The notes beneath the pieces are model-generated. The model did not search any database. It saw nothing but the letters and a program-made list of their open reading frames with translations, and was not told the DNA's origin. A stretch of 16,083 bases of DNA from an uncultured Moraxella sp. (GTDB taxonomy: Bacteria > Pseudomonadota > Gammaproteobacteria > Pseudomonadales > Moraxellaceae), in assembly GCA_943908405.1 (NCBI GenBank), contig CALTTE010000041.1, positions 1 to 16,083 of the forward strand, given 5' to 3'. The position numbers and the translations under genes are program-made. Each line of letters opens with the position of its first letter. Position 1 is the first letter of the stretch. Below are positions 14,988 through 16,083 of the stretch, piece by piece.

Positions 14988-15016
14988 TTGCAACATCAAA
15001 CAATCATTGATAAGAT
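14988..15016 (+). promoter_or_regulatory. Candidate rlpA promoter
   Basis: TTGCAA (14988-14993), 17 bp, TAAGAT (15011-15016). Both boxes match four of six consensus bases, and transcription would start about 17 nt before ATG 15040. Another reading (TTGATA at 15007) would give a leaderless transcript and is less likely. Confidence 0.4.
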
Positions 15017-15039
15017 AGCCAAAATAATTTTAATTTGAG

Positions 15040-15621
15040 ATGAATATGAACGCTAAATCCAAACAAACACTGTATCAGCTTCTAATGGTCGGTATGGTTA
15101 TTGGCGGTACTAGCACCCATAGTGTCTATGCCAGCGAAAGTAACGATATAGACACCATTTTAAATGAACTCACCCAACAACAAGACAATGCCTCAGGCTT
15201 GGTAAAATCCGTGCGAGAACCGCTCTCTCTTGCCAAAACAGCCACCAAATCCCCAAAGAGCGAAAACAATGACGATGGAATTTTAACCCAGCTCACCGCC
15301 GTTGCCTCCAATACCATCAGCAAATTTAAACAAACGGGGCTGGCCTCTTGGTATGGTCGCAAATTTCACGGCAAAAAAACCGCCAGCGGCGAGCGTTTTG
15401 ATATGAATGCCCTAACCGCCGCTCACCCCTCATTACCATTAAACTGCTATGTCAAAGTAACCAACAAAGACAACGGCAAATCGGTGGTGGTGCGTATCAA
15501 TGACCGTGGACCTTTCCACGGCAATCGTGTATTGGATTTGTCCTATGGGGCAGCCAAAGCCATTGGTATCGCCCAAAGCGGTACAGGCAACGTAGCGATT
15601 GAACGTGTGGATAATCCCTAA
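15040..15621 (+). CDS. rlpA: RlpA family protein (double-psi beta-barrel; septal ring/lytic transglycosylase-like)
   Basis: RlpA proteins bind, and in Pseudomonas cleave, denuded peptidoglycan strands at the septum. The 193-residue protein has a signal peptide (about 1-31, ending VYA), a polar linker (32-98) and the RlpA barrel: GLASWYGRKFHGKKTASGE with the conserved Glu118, ALTAAHPSLPLNCYVKVTN, INDRGPFHGNRVLDLS with Asp155, and the end of the barrel. There is no lipobox Cys at the signal-peptide junction and no C-terminal SPOR domain, so it is probably soluble in the periplasm. The start may be ATG 15040 or ATG 15046; only a weak GAG precedes either. It follows rodA, another cell-wall gene, and is closed by a terminator at 15715. 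Confidence 0.9.
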   Translation: MNMNAKSKQTLYQLLMVGMVIGGTSTHSVYASESNDIDTILNELTQQQDNASGLVKSVREPLSLAKTATKSPKSENNDDGILTQLTAVASNTISKFKQTGLASWYGRKFHGKKTASGERFDMNALTAAHPSLPLNCYVKVTNKDNGKSVVVRINDRGPFHGNRVLDLSYGAAKAIGIAQSGTGNVAIERVDNP

Positions 15622-15679
15622 ATCCAATAAACACCTTTCCTCTCGTGCTTTTTTACTTACAACTTTTTACTTACAATCT

Positions 15680-15701
15680 CGCCCAAGTCTTTATTTGGGC
15701 G
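15680..15701 (+). other. GC-rich hairpin after rlpA
   Basis: CGCCCAA (15680-15686) and TTGGGCG (15695-15701) pair around an 8-nt loop. The following bases, ACAATATAA, contain no U-tract, so it is unlikely to terminate alone on this strand. It could protect the rlpA mRNA 3' end. Confidence 0.5.
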
Positions 15702-15714
15702 ACAATATAAATAC

Positions 15715-15744
15715 AAACGCCCCAATCAGGGTGTTTTTTCTTTT
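15715..15744 (+). terminator. Intrinsic terminator downstream of rlpA
   Basis: AAACGCCC (15715-15722) pairs with GGGTGTTT (15729-15736), with one G-U pair and a 6-nt loop, and runs into TTTCTTTT. This is a good rho-independent terminator for the plus strand, separating rlpA from the small lipoprotein gene. Confidence 0.75.
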
Positions 15745-15798
15745 GTGTGCTTGTTTTTCAACCAACCATCAAGCGATTAGGCGTTGTTAGGAGCTCAT

Positions 15799-15927
15799 GT
15801 GAACAATATTCAGTTTAAAAACCTAAAGTTTATTGTTTTAATTGTTTTAGTCATCGCATTCATTATCAGCGGTTGCGATAACGAAAAGCCTTATTCACCT
15901 ACAAGAGAAACCAAAGAGCAAAGATAA
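15799..15927 (+). CDS. Small lipoprotein (42 residues)
   Basis: GTG 15799 is preceded by AGGAG (15789-15793) with five bases between. The frame encodes a basic start (MNNIQFKNLK), a hydrophobic stretch (residues 11-23), a lipobox ISGC with Cys26 and a short hydrophilic tail (DNEKPYSPTRETKEQR) ending in TAA. After lipidation the mature peptide would be only 17 residues. Small lipoproteins of this design include the entericidin type, but there is no specific sequence match I can claim. The ATG at 15797 is followed at once by TGA, so GTG is the only workable start. It lies behind the terminator at 15715, so it needs its own promoter, which I could not identify with confidence. Confidence 0.65.
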   Translation: MNNIQFKNLKFIVLIVLVIAFIISGCDNEKPYSPTRETKEQR

Positions 15928-16029
15928 AGTACTGGAAAATAAAAAAATGGCTTGATTTATTATTATAGTTGGGACTGGTTAGATATTCATTAAGTTAATT
16001 AACATTGCTATTTTTTTGGAAAGTCAAAA

Positions 16030-16083
16030 ATGTTTAAAAAGTCCTTATCATTTATTTTAATATCATCACTTCTATTATTAGGC
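16030..16083 (+). CDS. 5' end of an exported protein, cut by window end
   Basis: ATG 16030 opens a frame that stays open to the window end: MFKKSLSFILISSLLLLG. Two lysines followed by a hydrophobic run ending in LLLG is a typical signal peptide, and a Cys next would make it a lipoprotein. GGAAAG at 16018-16023 can serve as ribosome binding site. The identity cannot be told from 18 residues. It follows the small lipoprotein gene by about 100 nt on the same strand. Confidence 0.6.
   Translation, partial: MFKKSLSFILISSLLLLG

Noticed and set aside
15680..15701. GC hairpin as the rlpA terminator
   Set aside because: No U-tract follows; the next hairpin at 15715-15744 has one and fits better.

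Overview
The window looks like chromosomal DNA from a gammaproteobacterium of the Moraxellaceae (Moraxella or a close relative). This rests on the AT-rich composition, poly-A/T intergenic DNA, codon choice and the mix of genes. It is an inference without database support. No rRNA, tRNA, CRISPR array or insertion sequence was seen.

Left part (1-3939, plus strand): an rsmE gene (16S rRNA m3U methyltransferase) broken by one missing A in a poly-A run; a large membrane protein of the so-called site-specific recombinase (Gcr) family behind a promoter that nearly abuts its start codon; and a small helical TPR-like protein in the same operon.

Accessory-looking island (3940-6778, plus strand): a near-consensus promoter with an inverted repeat in its spacer, a long leader hairpin and the remnant of a secreted-protein gene. 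Then come three tandem copies of an unrecognised four-helix membrane protein, the first frameshifted, and an exported C39-type cysteine peptidase. This is the least explained part of the window.

Minus-strand block (6823-13277), in transcription order: an exported M15-type peptidase with a repeat-rich N-terminus; lemA; an M48-family membrane protein whose HExxH zinc motif is destroyed; a HolD-like (DNA polymerase III psi) protein overlapping it by ATGA; and serC (phosphoserine aminotransferase). Several of these proteins carry in-frame 15-bp tandem repeats.

Right part (13470-16083, plus strand): rodA (SEDS glycosyltransferase of the elongasome) behind a very good sigma-70 promoter, then rlpA (DPBB protein, peptidoglycan), a terminator, a 42-residue lipoprotein gene, and the start of another exported protein cut by the window end. 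rodA and rlpA both serve the cell wall, and the M15 peptidase may as well.
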